DNA of 11,175 nt from contig CAJMNI010000056.1 in assembly GCA_905214735.1 (NCBI GenBank), positions 1-11,175 of the forward strand. The letters run 5' to 3'. Origin of the DNA: an uncultured bacterium. Its GTDB lineage: Bacteria > Bacteroidota > Bacteroidia > Bacteroidales > Muribaculaceae. Both the position numbers and the translations under genes were made by a program. The notes under the pieces were generated by a model. The model ran no database searches and was not told the DNA's origin. It worked only from the letters and a program-made list of their open reading frames with translations. Positions 1-9,000 of the stretch are shown here, piece by piece (the stretch's first letter is position 1; every line of letters begins with the position of its first letter).

Positions 1-56
1 TAAAAATCTACCAATCTGACAAATAATCAGTTAGCTATTTTCTGAATATCTCTAAC
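1..56. other. Short non-coding tail downstream of gene C
   Basis: This AT-rich stretch lies beyond the gene C stop codon (minus strand). On the minus strand it holds only a 5-bp inverted pair (GTTAG/CTAAC, plus-strand 30-34 with 52-56), and there is a short T run at the extreme window edge. That could be part of a terminator whose rest lies outside the window, but the evidence is too weak to call one. No open reading frame is visible here. Confidence 0.4.
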
Positions 57-2522
57 TTATTTGGAAATTCTCTTGATAAACTTGTCACCCTTGCGGAGAA
101 TCACGATGCCAGAGGCGTTTTCAGGATTCACCCGACGTCCGAGCAGGTCGAACGCCTGAGCCGGACGCTCCTCTTCGACAGCGATCTCTCCTACGCCGCT
201 CTCGCCGAAGGTGTATTCGGCCATCTGCGACGAGCCGTTCTTATAGACGGCCACGATGCCGACCGTGTGGCGGCCGGGAGCCACGTTTTCGAGCGTGAAC
301 TGAGGCGCGGTGCTCTCGCCCGCTTTCTCGCCGTCGAGATAGATGTCGTAACGCATCACGTTGCCATAGTCGATGAAGGCGCCGTGACCATCCTCGGGAC
401 CTACCGTGAAGTCGTCGACCTGCATCAGGAAGGCGTCGTAGGAGGTATAGTGCAGGCCGATGCGGATCTTCCGTCCCTCATAATCCTTGAGGCTCACTCG
501 ATATTCCACCCAGTTGTCGGCGGGGACAGCGTCGGCGGTCTCCAGAGCGGTGAAGTCGGAAGGAGCCGCCCCTCCGTCGGAAACGCAGAAATGCATCGTC
601 TCCTGATACATCCCGTCGTAGGCTTTGGCTTTCAACGAGAGGGAGTAACCCTCGCGCACGTCGACAAGGGGCGAGATCAGCCATTTGTCGCTCTGTGCGC
701 GCTGCGACGAGAAGAAGATCACGCTCTTCTCCCCCTCGAAGGCGGCGATCGCCTGGTCGGTGGGAAGCATGGCGGGAACAGTGTTCCAGGGATTGAACAC
801 CATCGGGGCGATTGCCGTCGGGTTGGTGGCGTTGCCCGAGCCGGGGAAGCTCACGATGTTGTCGGCCGAGAGAAGACCGATCGGATAGACCGGCTGTCCG
901 TCGACGTCGATCGAGCGCCAGTCGCCGAAGCTGCCGGTGGCGAAGTCGTCGTAGCTCTCGAAACCGTCGCTGAAAAGCAGCTCCTGGTTCCAGCGGAGCA
1001 GAACATTGTTCTCGCCGTCGGCGTCGGCCGAAATGTTGTAGGGATCGAGGATGTCGTCTTCGAGCTCGATCACGAGCTCGCGGTCGCCGGTCACTTCGAT
1101 CTCCTCGTTATACTCCTTATACGCACCCTTGGCGATGTTGAAGGTGTATTTTCCCGTGGGAAGCGAGGCGATTTCGAGGCTCCCGCCGGAAGTGACGGCG
1201 CTCTCGGCCCGGCCCGTCTCCATATTGAGGAAACTGAGCTCGACCTTGTCGGCCTCGAGATAGCTGTCGGCGCTGACGCTGACGCTCACCTTAGCGAAAG
1301 GTCCTTCCGGAACATCGAGCGTCATGGTCGATATGCCGCTCTCGCCGGCGAGATAGATTGCCTGCACGCCGAGCGTGTGGCTGCCGGGAGCCACGTTGTC
1401 GAAATGATAGGAAGGTTCGTCCGTCTCTCCGGCGAGGGTTCCGTCGAGGTAGACGCGGAAACGCTCGTTGGGGTTGGCGGCGCTGCGGTTCACGCGACGC
1501 GCTGCCTTGACAGCCTCTTCAGCTACTTCCTGGCCTACGTAGAAATCATCGACCATCAGCATGAAGGCGCCGTAAAGATTGGCGCTGTTGATATAGCGGA
1601 TGGCTATCTTCACCTTCTTGCCTGCATAGTCGGCCAGCGAATAGCTCATGCGTTTCCAGCTCTTGTAGTCTACGCTCTCGTAGTTACCCGGGTCGATGCG
1701 GATGAAGTCGTCGACTGTCGGATTGTCGGTCTTCTCGGTGATATAGACCATGAAGCGTTCGTTGTAGCGGTCGGCGGCCTTCGCCATGAAGGTCACGACA
1801 TTCTCGGTGCCGACAGTCACCTCGGGAGAGATTAGCCAGTCGTCGTTGGCATTTCCGGAGTTTGTGCGCGTGAAGCCGACATACTGCTGCCCCGAGTAAG
1901 GACGGAGCACCGGATAGTCATACCACCAGGTCGGATAGACGGTCAGCGGGTTGATGATCTGCGCATACTGGAGCGAGCCGCGGTTGGGATAGATACCCGT
2001 CAGGGCCGCGGCGCTCTCCTCGTCGCCGTCGATGCCGGTCCAGTCGCCGAACTGCACTGCGAAGGCGTCATGCCCCTCGAAGTCGTCGAAAAATGCCGGG
2101 TCTTCCTTGTTCCAGGAGAGATCCACCCGGTTTTCACCTGTAAGCGATATATGTTCTGTCTGCGCTTTGAGCGCGTAGGGGTCGCGGGTTTCCTCGCTGA
2201 GCGCGAGAGTAACCTCGGCCGTTTTGGCGTCGGCGGCGATGCTGAAGCTCTTCTCCCCTTTCACGAAACCGTCGCGTTCCACTTCAAGAAGATGGTTGCC
2301 GGGATAGACGCTGAGAGTGCAGCGCCCGTCGGCGTCGAGCTGCAGCGAGCCATAGCCCACCTGATAGTCGGTCTGCGTGAGCACGATCGGCTGCCCGGCG
2401 AGGTTGTCGCCCTCGGCCGAAGTCACGCTCACCGTGAGTTTGCACGACCGCGACTGCGCCATGACAACCTGAGCGCCGAGAAGCGCCGCGGCGGCAAGAA
2501 ATATCTTTAATGCTTTCATCAT
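57..2522 (-). CDS. Gene C: secreted gingipain-adhesin-like protein with two split FN3/J modules
   Basis: Predicted surface protein of 821 aa with no catalytic domain. Residues 1-22 form a signal peptide (KALK, then a hydrophobic run, ending VMA before Gln23). The mature part has two similar units (28-400 and 411-772). Each contains a PEGA/carboxypeptidase-regulatory-like sandwich, a DPY-containing FN3 start (VDLSWN at 133; VLLRWN at 507), a choice-of-anchor J/cleaved-adhesin domain (about 141-330 and 514-708, with DxWLISP and VDDF motifs), then the FN3 end (YLDG...NVAPG). The J domain therefore sits inside FN3, as in Porphyromonas HagA/gingipain adhesin regions. The tail (776-821) has FDLLGRRVNP and a basic end, like a short T9SS type A sorting signal. 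Two cysteines (27, 68) in the first sandwich could form a disulphide; there is no lipobox. Two adjacent ATGs exist; the first is used here, and the second costs one residue. No Shine-Dalgarno is seen. It lies 66 nt after gene B, behind a strong hairpin. An adhesin or scaffold role is inferred. Confidence 0.93.
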   Translation of the reverse strand: MMKALKIFLAAAALLGAQVVMAQSRSCKLTVSVTSAEGDNLAGQPIVLTQTDYQVGYGSLQLDADGRCTLSVYPGNHLLEVERDGFVKGEKSFSIAADAKTAEVTLALSEETRDPYALKAQTEHISLTGENRVDLSWNKEDPAFFDDFEGHDAFAVQFGDWTGIDGDEESAAALTGIYPNRGSLQYAQIINPLTVYPTWWYDYPVLRPYSGQQYVGFTRTNSGNANDDWLISPEVTVGTENVVTFMAKAADRYNERFMVYITEKTDNPTVDDFIRIDPGNYESVDYKSWKRMSYSLADYAGKKVKIAIRYINSANLYGAFMLMVDDFYVGQEVAEEAVKAARRVNRSAANPNERFRVYLDGTLAGETDEPSYHFDNVAPGSHTLGVQAIYLAGESGISTMTLDVPEGPFAKVSVSVSADSYLEADKVELSFLNMETGRAESAVTSGGSLEIASLPTGKYTFNIAKGAYKEYNEEIEVTGDRELVIELEDDILDPYNISADADGENNVLLRWNQELLFSDGFESYDDFATGSFGDWRSIDVDGQPVYPIGLLSADNIVSFPGSGNATNPTAIAPMVFNPWNTVPAMLPTDQAIAAFEGEKSVIFFSSQRAQSDKWLISPLVDVREGYSLSLKAKAYDGMYQETMHFCVSDGGAAPSDFTALETADAVPADNWVEYRVSLKDYEGRKIRIGLHYTSYDAFLMQVDDFTVGPEDGHGAFIDYGNVMRYDIYLDGEKAGESTAPQFTLENVAPGRHTVGIVAVYKNGSSQMAEYTFGESGVGEIAVEEERPAQAFDLLGRRVNPENASGIVILRKGDKFIKRISK
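207..2441 (-). repeat. Protein-level tandem duplication within gene C
   Basis: Two diverged copies of one unit of about 365 aa lie head to tail: residues 28-400 (bases 1323-2441) and 411-772 (bases 207-1292). Corresponding landmarks are DPY (114, 493), LSWN/LRWN, FGDW (158, 532), WLISP (229, 614), VDDF (324, 702), YLDG (358, 728) and NVAPG (376, 746). Spacing is nearly constant, at about 370-385 residues. Divergence is high enough that this is an old duplication, not a recent slippage event. Confidence 0.85.
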
Positions 2523-2530
2523 AATTCAGT

Positions 2531-2568
2531 GAAAAGAGCCCGGATCGCCCCGAAGGGCTGATCCGGGC
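2531..2568 (-). terminator. UUCG-tetraloop hairpin with U-rich tail between genes B and C
   Basis: A perfect 9-bp outer stem (GCCCGGATC at 2538-2546 with GATCCGGGC at 2560-2568) continues into a 4-bp inner stem (GCCC 2547-2550, GGGC 2555-2558), with one bulged base at 2559. Read on the minus strand, the loop is UUCG closed by C-G, an exceptionally stable tetraloop. The stem is followed on the minus strand by UCUUUUC (2537-2531). It starts 20 nt after the gene B stop and ends 15 nt before the gene C start. It is a good intrinsic terminator or attenuator. I see no promoter between it and gene C. Confidence 0.75.
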
Positions 2569-2588
2569 GGATGTTACTTGCGGATTGA

Positions 2589-5500
2589 TCAGAGGGCGAT
2601 CTTCACGGTGCGGACACCGTTTTCATCGCTGATGCGGACCACATAGAAGCCCTTGGCCAGGCCGCGGAGCGTCGACATGCCGACACCCGAAGCCACTTTC
2701 ACGCCGCTGAAATCGAACACTTCGACTTCCGCATTGTCGGCTACTGCCTCGATGCTGTCGACTCCCGATACATAGCCGTCGAAGCCATGGAGAGTGAAGT
2801 CGTCGAAGAATGCGAGGTTGCCTTCGCCTGTCGTGGTGTGTCGCAGGGCAACGTAGATATCCTGACCTGCGAACTGCGAGAGGTCTACGCTATAGAACTG
2901 CCAGTTGTCGTAGTCGAGGAAAGGAATCTCCTCCTTAGGTCTTACCACCGAGAAGTCGCTGGTGTTGGTGTTGCCCGTTGTGCTTACGAGAACAGTCACC
3001 TCGCTCTTCGGATCGGGAAGTACGCTCTGATTGGATTCCCAGTTGCGTGCCCAGAACTCGAACTTGGCGCTCGAGGTGGCTTTCAGCTTGCGGGAGATGA
3101 TCCAGTTGTCGGCGCCGCTGCCGCTTGCCGGAGCGGAGGCCACGAGGGCGTAGTTGCCCGATACGGGGTTCATCATGCCATACATACCCGTCTCATAGGA
3201 GTCGTTCTCGAGGCTGAACGCGCACTTGGCGTTGTCGGCCGAATAGTTCACCCATCCGGATGAGAAGGAGTAGCCGCGCTGGTTGTCGGCGTCGATCATC
3301 GAGAAGTCGTCGGTCCATACATAGTCGAGCTCGTTGGGTTCGAACGAATAGTAGTAGATGCCCTCGGCAAGAGCCTCTGCGCTGACGGGGAGCTTGAGCT
3401 CATAGCCGCCGTCGAAGCTTACGAGAAGCTCGTCGCTGACGGGAGATGCTGTCTGAAGGGCGTCGAAACGGAGGCTGAATGCCTTGTTGCCGCCGACTTC
3501 GATCACGTCGCCCGCCTTGAGCGAGGTGCTGAAGTTGGGTGTGGTGAAGCTTGCGCTCTTGACCGTGAGGTTCTTTTCGCCGTCGTTGAAGAGGGTGAAG
3601 ATTTCGCCCGAGCTGATTCCTTTCTCATAGTTGACCTTGCCGGCCTCCCAGGAGGAAAGGTTGGTGTGGGCGCGATAGTCGAGGTTTTCGTTAACGACCA
3701 CGTGAACGAGAGAGCCGCCGTCATCCTGGGTGCTGAAGCTCTCGTGGCGCCAGCGGAGTTTAACGGTCTTACCCTTGTAAGCGGAGAGGTCGATTTTCTC
3801 GGGGATCCAGTATTTGGCGTCCTCGCCGTCGAATGCGTTCTCGGAGATCCAGGAGAGTGTTGTCCACTCGCCGTCGGCATAGATGTCGCAATAGGTGATG
3901 CTGACGCCGTTGTTGGGCTCGACGTTGTTCTTCTTGACTGTGCCGAGGGGATCAACTACGAGGTCGCTCGGATGGCCGTCGCCCCAGATGAAGGATACGC
4001 TCATCGGCTTGTCGGCGGGGAGTTTGAGTTCGGGAGTGATCACTGCGTTCCAGTCGCCGGGATTGAGCCAGCTGGAAGAGAGAACGTTGTAGCTCTTGCC
4101 GTCGCTCTTGTAGGGATAGACGGTGTTGGTGTCCCAGGTTCTGCTGTATTGTTCGGAAGGTCTCGATGTCCAGCCTGTGGGAACGCCTTTATTTTCGAAG
4201 TTCTCCTCGAAGGGGAATTCTGAAATAGTGGCATCGGGCTGGGTTGTGAAGCGCCATGTGGAGGCTGTGGTGCAGTCGCCATTGTCGTTATAGCCTACGA
4301 TCTTCCAGCGGTATTCCGTAGAATAGTTGAGCTTGGGAAGAGTGTAGCTGAGGACGTTGCCGAGATCCTGGCCGTCGATCACTTCGTTGGCAGCCTTGGT
4401 GGTGCCGAGATAGAGCTTGTAGCCCTTCGCGAACTGAGCGGGAGTCCAGGAGAGTTTCACGTTCTCGGGATAGATATCGGTCGAGTTGTTGGCCGGCGAC
4501 ACGATGCTTGCAGCCTGGGGAACGCCGTCGGAGCCATATACATAAGGAAGAAGCACGCGGTCGAGATAGAAGATCGAGTGGGAATAAGCTCCATCGTCGT
4601 CGCTCTCCACTGCCGGATAATACCAGCGGATGTAGCAGTTGTCGTCGCCGAGGCCGAGGTCAACCGTTTCGGTGAGAAGCTGGTTGAGGCCGTTCATATA
4701 GTCAGACGTCCATTTTGTCTGCCATGTGTTTCCGCCGTCGAGCGAAACCTGAAGCGTGATGTCATACTGGGGAGCATCTTCGCTATTGTCGGAGTCGAAA
4801 TAGTTGTAATAGGTGAATGTCACCTTGCCGCCGTCGCTGAGGTCGAGACGCGGCGAGCGGATCCAGGATGCGCCGTAGTCGCCCGAGGCGTATGCCGTGC
4901 GGTCGCCTTCGATAAGGGTGTTGAAGCCCCAGCCCTGCTGCTGCCAGCCTGCCGGCGGGAAATACTGCTCGAATGTCTCGAGAGTCATTCCCTCGGGCAC
5001 GAACTGCTTGCTTGCGTTCACTGCCACCTTGACGTCGCCGCCATTGGTGTGGAACACCACGTCGCCCTGGGCTACCGACGTCATCGAGGCCGTATAGCTC
5101 AGGTTGAACATCACCGACTTGTTCTTAAGCAGATTGATTGCCAAGAAGTCGCCGATGTTCGACGAGAAGCCTTCCGGATAATCGATGCCGGTGATCTGCA
5201 GGCCGTCGGCGCCGGTGTTGGTCAGCGTGATGGGATCGCTGTAATATTTCTCGCCGATATACATCTGCGGGAAGGTGAAGCGGTCCATCGACAGAGAGGC
5301 AACCGGAGTTGTGGCGGGAGTGAACTGCGACACCGTGATGTCGTCGATGCGGGCCAGGTTTCCTGTCGGCGCTAACATTTTATAGACGAATGCGAGCTGA
5401 ACCTTCTCACCCTTCCAGTCGCTCAGGTCGAGACGCGAGGTGTAGATGTCCCAGCTCTCGATCGGGAAAGCGGTCACGCCGCTCTCGCGGAGCATCTTCT

Positions 5501-5966
5501 CGTTGTGGATGCTGAAAATAGTCTCGGCTCCCTGAAGGTCGCCGTTCTCAACCACGCGCACCTGGAGGTCATACTTCGATTCGTCGTAACGGTTCACAGG
5601 GCTGACCTGCCAGCTGAATTTGAGCTGATAGGTGTTGTCGAGATTAAGCTCCGGTGAGAGAAGGATTTCCTCGCGCGGACCTTTTCCTTCGGTGTCGCTG
5701 GTAAACATCGCTGCGTCAACCTCGGCGCAGCATGCTCCCTGAATCAGCGGACCGGTTTCGCCCGTCGGATCGGAGTAATAATTATGCCATTTGTACTTGA
5801 CATTGCTGCCTGAGTAACCGTCGACGACGGTCCATCCGGCACCTTTGGCCACCGGCTGCGGACTCGACCCGGTGTTCCCGGTCTCGAAGTCTTCGCTCAG
5901 AATTGTCTGAGCCTGCGCCCCGGTGATTGTCAGAGCCGCAAGCATGGTAAAAATTAATCTCTTCAT
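2589..5966 (-). CDS. Gene B: secreted multi-domain choice-of-anchor J protein with T9SS-like tail
   Basis: Predicted T9SS cargo of 1125 aa. Residues 1-19 form a signal peptide (KRL, hydrophobic core, AQA before Gln20). Order of modules: J1 about 22-215 (EDFETG, ILLSPEL, RIDDI); ASH/choice-of-anchor D-like 222-319 (LTNTGADGLQITGI); J2 about 327-475 (FYLDRV); FN3 about 482-577 (VKLSWTPAQFAKGYKLYLG); J3 about 584-760 (ENFENKGVPTGW, VITPEL); second ASH-like 764-866; J4 about 880-1060 (DDFSMIDADN, DNWIIS, FFDDF); sorting tail 1068-1125 (VFDFSGVKV, GLAKGFYVVRIS, TVKIAL). IDADN at 891 resembles the acidic metal-binding turn of cleaved-adhesin domains. Cysteines 79 and 80 are adjacent, which is unusual. 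No enzyme motif is visible. The start is fixed by the signal peptide; no Shine-Dalgarno is seen. It follows gene A by 122 nt, and its stop is followed by a strong hairpin. An adhesive or structural surface role is inferred from the family. Confidence 0.94.
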   Translation of the reverse strand: MKRLIFTMLAALTITGAQAQTILSEDFETGNTGSSPQPVAKGAGWTVVDGYSGSNVKYKWHNYYSDPTGETGPLIQGACCAEVDAAMFTSDTEGKGPREEILLSPELNLDNTYQLKFSWQVSPVNRYDESKYDLQVRVVENGDLQGAETIFSIHNEKMLRESGVTAFPIESWDIYTSRLDLSDWKGEKVQLAFVYKMLAPTGNLARIDDITVSQFTPATTPVASLSMDRFTFPQMYIGEKYYSDPITLTNTGADGLQITGIDYPEGFSSNIGDFLAINLLKNKSVMFNLSYTASMTSVAQGDVVFHTNGGDVKVAVNASKQFVPEGMTLETFEQYFPPAGWQQQGWGFNTLIEGDRTAYASGDYGASWIRSPRLDLSDGGKVTFTYYNYFDSDNSEDAPQYDITLQVSLDGGNTWQTKWTSDYMNGLNQLLTETVDLGLGDDNCYIRWYYPAVESDDDGAYSHSIFYLDRVLLPYVYGSDGVPQAASIVSPANNSTDIYPENVKLSWTPAQFAKGYKLYLGTTKAANEVIDGQDLGNVLSYTLPKLNYSTEYRWKIVGYNDNGDCTTASTWRFTTQPDATISEFPFEENFENKGVPTGWTSRPSEQYSRTWDTNTVYPYKSDGKSYNVLSSSWLNPGDWNAVITPELKLPADKPMSVSFIWGDGHPSDLVVDPLGTVKKNNVEPNNGVSITYCDIYADGEWTTLSWISENAFDGEDAKYWIPEKIDLSAYKGKTVKLRWRHESFSTQDDGGSLVHVVVNENLDYRAHTNLSSWEAGKVNYEKGISSGEIFTLFNDGEKNLTVKSASFTTPNFSTSLKAGDVIEVGGNKAFSLRFDALQTASPVSDELLVSFDGGYELKLPVSAEALAEGIYYYSFEPNELDYVWTDDFSMIDADNQRGYSFSSGWVNYSADNAKCAFSLENDSYETGMYGMMNPVSGNYALVASAPASGSGADNWIISRKLKATSSAKFEFWARNWESNQSVLPDPKSEVTVLVSTTGNTNTSDFSVVRPKEEIPFLDYDNWQFYSVDLSQFAGQDIYVALRHTTTGEGNLAFFDDFTLHGFDGYVSGVDSIEAVADNAEVEVFDFSGVKVASGVGMSTLRGLAKGFYVVRISDENGVRTVKIAL

Positions 5967-5977
5967 AAGCGGATCAT
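5963..5977 (-). other. Four-codon leader ORF overlapping the gene B start (ATGA)
   Basis: On the minus strand, ATG at 5977 opens a frame encoding MIRL. Its TGA stop (5965-5963) overlaps the gene B ATG (5966-5964) as ATGA. Such an overlap permits termination-reinitiation coupling. The upstream ATG follows a run of seven A, which may suit initiation in Bacteroidetes. With only four codons, chance is a serious alternative. Confidence 0.25.
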
Positions 5978-6009
5978 GTTTTTTTGTTAGAAAATTGGAT
6001 TCATGAAAT

Positions 6010-6018
6010 CAAAAGATA
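6010..6018 (-). promoter_or_regulatory. Weak candidate -7 element upstream of gene B
   Basis: The minus strand reads TATCTTTTG, close to the Bacteroidetes -7 consensus TAnnTTTG but with one extra base. It would place transcription start roughly 35-40 nt before the gene B start codon. No convincing -33 TTTG is found about 20 bp upstream, so gene B may depend on read-through from gene A instead. Confidence 0.25.
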
Positions 6019-6038
6019 AATTCATTTGATTGCTTAGT

Positions 6039-6068
6039 AGCCGGAGGCGGTTTCACCCCCCTCCGGCT
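6039..6068 (-). terminator. GC-rich stem-loop between genes A and B, possible terminator
   Basis: A perfect 8-bp inverted repeat (AGCCGGAG 6039-6046, CTCCGGCT 6061-6068) encloses a 14-nt loop. It begins 20 nt after the gene A stop on the minus strand. The minus-strand sequence that follows (ACTAAGCAATC) lacks a U run, so it is a weak intrinsic terminator at best. It may instead be a 3'-end stabiliser or a partial terminator setting gene B below gene A. Confidence 0.45.
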
Positions 6069-6088
6069 TATTCTGATTTATTATTCTC

Positions 6089-9000
6089 TTATTTCACCAT
6101 CACGGCCTTGCCGTTGATGATATAGATGCCCTTGTCGGGATTCTTCACGCGGAAACCGTTGAGATCATAGATCACGTCGTCGCCTTCGCGGTCGATCACG
6201 ATGCCTTCAACTGCATCGGGCATGGAGTGCAGGTTGACTGCGGCTCCGGCGATGTCGCTGTTCTTGGCGAGCAGATATGCCTGGAACGGAAGAACCTTCA
6301 CGCCTTCGGCTGCCTTGGCAAACTGAGTGCCGTTGAGCACGAGCTGGTTGTCGGCGGGCTCTACTTCTGCGGCGGTTGCCACGAAGTCCATGTTCTCGGT
6401 TACGGTTTTCTTCATCTCGGCCTTCACATCGGCGTTGAATTTCTGCGGCTGCATCTCTTCGTCGATATATACCAGATAAGGAACACCTGCTTTCATAGCC
6501 ACCTCTGCCTCGGCCTGAGCCTCGGGAGCTACCTCGGGAACAGTCGTGTCGGCATGCATCACGCTGGGGAAGTATGCCTGAACAACGCCCGATGCAGCTT
6601 TGGCGCCCTGGAACGTATAGACGTCGGCGTTCGCACCGAAGATTGAGTAAACCTCATCCTTCGTCAGAGAGAAGGGAAGTGCCACTGCGTTGAGACCATC
6701 TTTCAGCATCGGTTTCAGATAAACCACTGCGTTGGCGGCGTCGAAGAGATTTGCGCCCTCCTCGGAGATCACGAAGACATGGCTGAGCTGGAAGTCTTTC
6801 ACGAGCGACTCGTCAGCAACATTGATGCCCTCTTCGCCGGCTTCCATACCTTCGGCAGTAACCATGGCGTCGTATGTGCGGCTCGACTGGATCACGTTGA
6901 CGTTGTAAGCGCCGTCAGCGCCAGAAGTTGCCTCATATTCCACGTCGTCGCCGTCGTTGCTCGTGAGAACGACTACTGCGCCTTCAACCGCATTGCCATC
7001 GGGGTCAGTAACTGTTCCGGAAAGTGCGCGCGGCTCAATGGCCAGATCAAGATACATCACGGGACGCTCCATAATGTCTCCCCAACTTCCGCTCAGAGTG
7101 TAGTCGTTATACTGTCGGTAGGCGTTTCCTTTCTGCGAGAACGCTTCGAAGTAGAAGCTCTTGAATTTATTGGCGTCCGACTTCACGAAGATGCGGAGCG
7201 ACTTGCCTGCCTCGTATACGATAGGATTCTCAAGGTTGATCACAAGGAGATCGGTAAGTGTGCTCGATTTCTTCCACTCATAATTCTCATTGTCGAGAAT
7301 GAGAGTCATATTGCTCGTGTCGTATGTTGTCGATGTCGGCTTTGTTTCAACTGTTTCGTCGGTGAGCTCATAATATACCTTTACGGCAGTGACAAGGTCA
7401 TCGCTGGTTCCGGTTCCCTTGAAGCGGATCGACTTGATCTTGGCGCCGGCGGCGAGACCGAGATCATCGGCTGTATAAAGCTGAACAGACTCGCTGTGGT
7501 TGTAGTTGAGATTGTTGAAGATTGAGCTTGTACCCTTCGAATCTCCGACCACCTTCTCACCGTTAAGAATCTCTTCGGTGATCGTGATTTCAACAGGTTC
7601 GGCAGCGATTGTGTAATCGCCTGCGCTGATTTCAACATTTACGGGGAATGTGCCGACTTTCGAACTGCGGAACGAGAAGGGAACCGTGGTGCGCGCTTCG
7701 TCATCGATAAGATTCCTCGAGTAGATGGTCACTTCGGGCTGCGATGCGAATTCTTTGCCGTTGACTGTCACTTTAACCGTGTAGTCGCCTGCTTTCTCGT
7801 CGACCAGACCGATATTGAGCACCTTGAGGCTGCCCTTGACTTCATTGTTCTGCATTCCGGTCTCGGGAACAGAAGCTGTCACATTCATCCATTCGTGAGC
7901 AACGGGCACAAGGGTGAACCCGAAGATTTCATCAACCTTGAGCTGTCCGGTGATTTCGAAGCCGATATAATAGTCGCCTGCCTCATCCATCACTGCGCTG
8001 AAGGTCTTGTATTCGGCGGTCACAGGTTTGAGAGCCTCGTCTTCGCTATTTCCGCTTACTGTCACAAGATGCTTGCGGGACGTTTCGTCGGAAAGACCCT
8101 CGCGGGTTGCGGCTGCATAGACATTGACTGTTCCTTCCGTCCAATAGTTGCTGTAAAGCTGGGCGTCGAACTGGATGGCCTCGCCTGCCTCTGCGTGAAG
8201 CTTCGGAGTGATGAACATGTTATCCTCAGTATAAGAACTGGTGATATGGAAGTTGGGATTCGAATAACTGGTGTTGACAGCAGAAACGTTCTTTCCGCGG
8301 ATTGAACCTTTCGGCCATGCAACTTCCTCAGATCCGTCGTTGAACGGTGCATACCATTTGGTCGGATCCATCATCGTGCCGCTTACGGGAAGCGTGTAGG
8401 TGGCGTCGGCTCCTTCACTGTCGACATATACAATCTCAAGATTGCCGCTGAAAGATCCGGGAACCTCGGTCGAGAAGATCACGTCTACTTGCTGACGGGC
8501 TTTGCCCTCGACTGCGAGGGGTGCCTCTGCGCTTACAGAGAATCCTTCGGGCACAGAAATCGATTTCACCTGAAGAGGTGCGGTTCCCCAGTTGTAGATC
8601 TCGAATTCCTTGGCGATGCCTGCGGCGTTGACCTTGCCGAAATCAATGGCAATCTTGCGCGAATCGGGAGCATAGCCACCGACATAAGTGTCTTTGTCGA
8701 AGAATACGAAATAAGACTCGTTGGTCACCTTGATATATTTATCTGCCGAACGGTAAGTAGTGCCGTCGTCAAATACGAATTCAAAATAGGTCGGAACCGT
8801 CTTGGTCTGATCCGCCGTAATCGAATAGGTTGTCTTGAATGTCGTCGTGCTGGTGGCGGAGGCCGTCATTGCCCGCGCCGTGAGGTCGGCTACTGCTACG
8901 CCGTCGACGTAATATTTCACCGTGTAAGTTTCCTTGGCGATGTCGGTGACAGCAATTACGTCTACGCTCGCATCGTAGGAAACGCCCGACTGAACTTCAT

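Noticed and set aside
30..56. Terminator of gene C
   Set aside because: Only a 5-bp stem with an interrupted continuation and no adjacent U run; the T run near base 2 is too far from it.
267..1835. 522-codon open frame on the plus strand opposite gene C
   Set aside because: It is antisense to a gene with a clear signal peptide and domain motifs. Its translation is rich in V, G, A, H and E without recognisable motifs. Such long antisense frames are common opposite GC-rich genes in which TTA, CTA and TCA codons are rare.
2454..2522. Gene C as a lipoprotein
   Set aside because: The only early cysteine, Cys27, lies four residues after the likely cleavage site in the context QSRSC, which is not a lipobox.
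4578..5375. 265-codon plus-strand frame opposite gene B
   Set aside because: Fully antisense to well-supported J and ASH domains of gene B, with no motif or signal peptide of its own.
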